From JAFARE01 sp963777285 (lineage in GTDB: Bacteria > Chloroflexota > Dormibacteria > Aeolococcales > Aeolococcaceae), in NCBI GenBank assembly GCA_963777285.1, contig CAVZPR010000001.1, positions 310,001 through 374,000 on the forward strand: DNA of 64,000 nucleotides, read 5' to 3'. The notes under the pieces were generated by a model. That model had not been told where the DNA came from and ran no database searches. It saw nothing but the letters and a program-made list of their open reading frames with translations. Positions 61,705 to 64,000 of the stretch are shown one piece after another. The position numbers and the translations under genes were made by a program. How positions within the stretch are numbered: the first letter of the stretch is position 1; the number at the start of each line of letters is the position of its first letter.

Positions 61705-63950
61705 CGGATACGCGGAGACCATCGACCACGGATATGGGGATGCCCGCCACCGGCGATGAGCATCTGCCGACGAATGGATCGAACGGCGCGCGGCCGCTGC
61801 CGCACGGTCCCGTCAAGCGCAAGTCGAACAAGGACTGGTGGCCGAACTGGCTCGACCTCAACGTCCTGCATCGAAACGCGCCGCTGTCGAACCCGCTAGG
61901 CGGTGACTTCGACTATGCGAAAGAGTTCGACACGCTCGACCTCGATGCACTGAAGCGCGACATCGTCGAGGTGCTCACGACGTCACAGGACTGGTGGCCT
62001 GCCGACTACGGTCACTACGGGCCGCTCATCATCCGGATGGCCTGGCACAGCGCGGGCACGTACCGCATCGCAGACGGCCGGGGTGGCGGCGGCAGCGGCG
62101 CCCAACGCTTCGCTCCGCTCAACAGCTGGCCGGACAACGCGAACCTCGACAAGGCGCGCCGCCTGTTGTGGCCGGTCAAGCAGAAGTACGGTCGCAAGAT
62201 CTCGTGGGGAGATCTGATGATCTTTGCCGGCAACGTCGCGCTGGAATCGATGGGATTCAGGACGTTCGGCTTTGGCGGCGGAAGGATCGACATCTGGGAG
62301 CCCGACGAGGACACGTACTGGGGATCCGAGGACACGTGGCTCGGGGACGAGCGATACAGCGGCGACCGAGAGCTCGCCAACCCGTTCGGCGCCGTGCAGA
62401 TGGGTCTCATCTACGTGAACCCGGAGGGTCCGAACGGGAATCCGGATCCCCTCGCGGCAGCCAGGGACATCCGCGAGACCTTCGCCCGCATGGCGATGAA
62501 CGACGAGGAAACCGTGGCGCTCATCGCAGGCGGTCACACCTTTGGCAAGACGCACGGTGCGGTGAAGGCCGACTACGTCGGTCCCGAACCTGAAGGTGCA
62601 CCGATGGAGCAGCAGGGCCTCGGCTGGAAGAACACCTTTGGAAGTGGCAGCGGCGACGACGCGTTCACCAGCGGCCTCGAGGGCGCATGGACCACCGAGC
62701 CGGTGCGCTGGGACAACGGCTACTTCGACAACCTGTTCAACTACGACTGGGAGCTGACCGCGAGTCCCGCCGGCGCTAAGCAGTGGACCGCCAAGGACGC
62801 ATCGGTGCAGACCGCAGTGCCGGACGCTCACGATCCAGCCAAGCGCCACGCGCCGACGATGCTCACGACCGATCTCGCGTTGAAGCTGGATCCCGTCTAC
62901 GGACCGATTTCGAAGCGCTTTCACGAGAATCCGGACGAGCTGGCGGATGCATTCGCAAGGGCCTGGTTCAAGCTGACACATCGCGACATGGGACCCGTGT
63001 CGCGCTACCTGGGGCCGCTCGTCCCAGCGGAGCCGCAGCTCTGGCAGGATCCTGTACCCGCGGTCGAGCACGACCTCATCGGCGCGGAGGACGTCGCGCT
63101 GCTGAAGCAGCGGATTCTCGCGTCAGGCCTCTCCGTCTCGCAGCTGGTCACCACGGCATGGGCGTCGGCGGCGACGTTTCGTGGCACCGACAAGCGCGGT
63201 GGCGCAAACGGCGCGCGAGTTCGCCTCGCCCCGCAACGCGACTGGGAGGTCAACGACCTGCCTCAGCTGTCCCAGGTGCTGCGGAAGCTGGAATCGGTGC
63301 AAAAGGAATTCAACGCCGCTCAGTCCAGCCCGACACGGGTCTCGCTTGCCGACCTGATCGTGCTCGCCGGGTGCGCGGGTGTCGAGCGGGCGGCGAAGAA
63401 CGCCGGGCACGATGTCGCGGTCCCGTTCTCTCCGGGTCGCACCGACGCGTCCCAGGAGCAAACCGACGTGCAGTCGTTCGCCGTCCTCGAACCCACCTTC
63501 GACGGGTTTCGCAACTACCTGAACCCGAGCCAGACGCTGCCGGCAGAGCGCCTGCTGGTGGAGCGCGCCAACTTGTTGACGTTGACGGCCCCGGAGATGA
63601 CTGTGCTCGTCGGCGGCATGCGCGCACTCAACGCGAATGCCGGCGGATCCCAGCACGGCGTGTTCACCCACCGCCCTGAAGCGCTGACCAACGACTTCTT
63701 CGTCAACCTGCTGGACATGCGCAACGAGTGGGCGCCCCGTTCATCCGATGGTCTGTTCGAGTGCCGGGAGCGAGCCTCGGGCGACGTCAGGTGGACCGGC
63801 ACCGCGGTCGATCTGGTGTTCGGCTCGCACTCCGAGCTGCGCGCCATCGCGGAGGTCTACGCGTGCGACGACGCGACGGAGAAGTTCGTGCGCGACTTCG
63901 TGGCGGCCTGGAACAAGGTGATGAACCTGGACCGCTTCGACCTGGGCTGA
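61701..63950 (+). CDS. katG: catalase-peroxidase KatG
   Basis: 749 residues, both peroxidase-fold halves. Distal haem pocket R112-W115-H116 (IRMAWHSAGTYR), proximal H279 (AGGHTFGKTHG), the Tyr of the Met-Tyr-Trp adduct in MGLIYVNPEGPNG, and the Met in ARMAMNDEET are all present, so catalase and peroxidase activities should be intact. AAGGAGG precedes the ATG at 61701. Coupled to furA; peroxide-inducible detoxification of H2O2. Confidence 0.97.
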   Translation: MTDTRRPSTTDMGMPATGDEHLPTNGSNGARPLPHGPVKRKSNKDWWPNWLDLNVLHRNAPLSNPLGGDFDYAKEFDTLDLDALKRDIVEVLTTSQDWWPADYGHYGPLIIRMAWHSAGTYRIADGRGGGGSGAQRFAPLNSWPDNANLDKARRLLWPVKQKYGRKISWGDLMIFAGNVALESMGFRTFGFGGGRIDIWEPDEDTYWGSEDTWLGDERYSGDRELANPFGAVQMGLIYVNPEGPNGNPDPLAAARDIRETFARMAMNDEETVALIAGGHTFGKTHGAVKADYVGPEPEGAPMEQQGLGWKNTFGSGSGDDAFTSGLEGAWTTEPVRWDNGYFDNLFNYDWELTASPAGAKQWTAKDASVQTAVPDAHDPAKRHAPTMLTTDLALKLDPVYGPISKRFHENPDELADAFARAWFKLTHRDMGPVSRYLGPLVPAEPQLWQDPVPAVEHDLIGAEDVALLKQRILASGLSVSQLVTTAWASAATFRGTDKRGGANGARVRLAPQRDWEVNDLPQLSQVLRKLESVQKEFNAAQSSPTRVSLADLIVLAGCAGVERAAKNAGHDVAVPFSPGRTDASQEQTDVQSFAVLEPTFDGFRNYLNPSQTLPAERLLVERANLLTLTAPEMTVLVGGMRALNANAGGSQHGVFTHRPEALTNDFFVNLLDMRNEWAPRSSDGLFECRERASGDVRWTGTAVDLVFGSHSELRAIAEVYACDDATEKFVRDFVAAWNKVMNLDRFDLG

Positions 63951-63974
63951 CCGGCGCCTTCCTCACGAGACAGA

Positions 63975-63999
63975 GGAGGGGCCGCAGCGCGGCCCCTCC
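63975..63999 (+). terminator. strong hairpin terminator after katG
   Basis: GGAGGGGCCGC-AGC-GCGGCCCCTCC is a perfect 11-bp GC-rich stem 24 nt after the katG stop; the window ends before any T-run could be seen. Confidence 0.8.
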
Positions 64000-64000
64000 C

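Overview
This is a high-GC chromosomal segment from a free-living, aerobic, probably soil-dwelling bacterium of the Actinomycetota / Candidatus Dormibacterota kind. The evidence is a strong G/C third-position bias, a gram-positive type LexA box, a split pntAA-pntAB-pntB transhydrogenase, a furA-katG pair, an actinobacterial-style lipoprotein L,D-transpeptidase, an AcrA1-like reductase fusion and -10 boxes that sit only 6-11 nt before start codons (leaderless transcription). The phylum is an inference; no rRNA is present.

Layout. 1-6.2 kb: the end of a GH13 glycosidase, a universal-stress/ABC1-kinase fusion with a frameshifted C-terminus, a DUF2231-Rieske membrane protein coupled to a degenerate GGDEF-like protein, a lone receiver, a formyltransferase-like enzyme and MutY. 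6.2-15.8 kb: NAD isocitrate dehydrogenase, a large hybrid sensor kinase, a RibD-like reductase, the transhydrogenase operon, a YbaK-type editing protein and AlkA. 15.8-31.9 kb: a dehydrogenase/ThDP-enzyme pair, a RNase H-fold exonuclease-like gene with a LexA box, a flippase, redox enzymes, an L,D-transpeptidase, a sulfurtransferase, a broken lysine-less aminotransferase homologue, a thiolase diverging from a double-SDR reductase, and a Ser/Thr kinase. 31.9-41.8 kb: an EXORDIUM-like secreted-type protein, a fatty acid hydroxylase, an FAH-family hydrolase with two tandem inositol-phosphatase paralogues, a 2OG-oxygenase-like protein, a two-gene membrane module, and a TetR/MFS drug-efflux pair.

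41.9-49.1 kb is a 7.16-kb integrated element in tRNA-Gly(GCC), bounded by perfect 47-bp direct repeats of the tRNA 3' end. It carries a tyrosine integrase, a back-to-back XRE / replication-initiator / ribbon-helix-helix operon, and a rightward cargo: a DNA methyltransferase fused to a PD-(D/E)XK-like domain, a ClpP/SppA-fold (SDH_sah-type) serine protease and two small membrane proteins. I regard this cargo as the best candidate for an undescribed (probably defensive) system in the window. A degenerate third copy of the tRNA end at about 51.6 kb suggests an older, decayed insertion that brought the DUF5996 / UBP-zinc-finger / VOC operon.

52-64 kb: small genes, a Crp/Fnr regulator, a glycosyltransferase next to a HAD-GH65 disaccharide phosphorylase, two proteins sharing an unnamed helical domain (one with a winged helix), LapA-like and SnoaL-like proteins, a truncated GNAT acetyltransferase, and the oxidative-stress operon furA-katG closed by a strong terminator.
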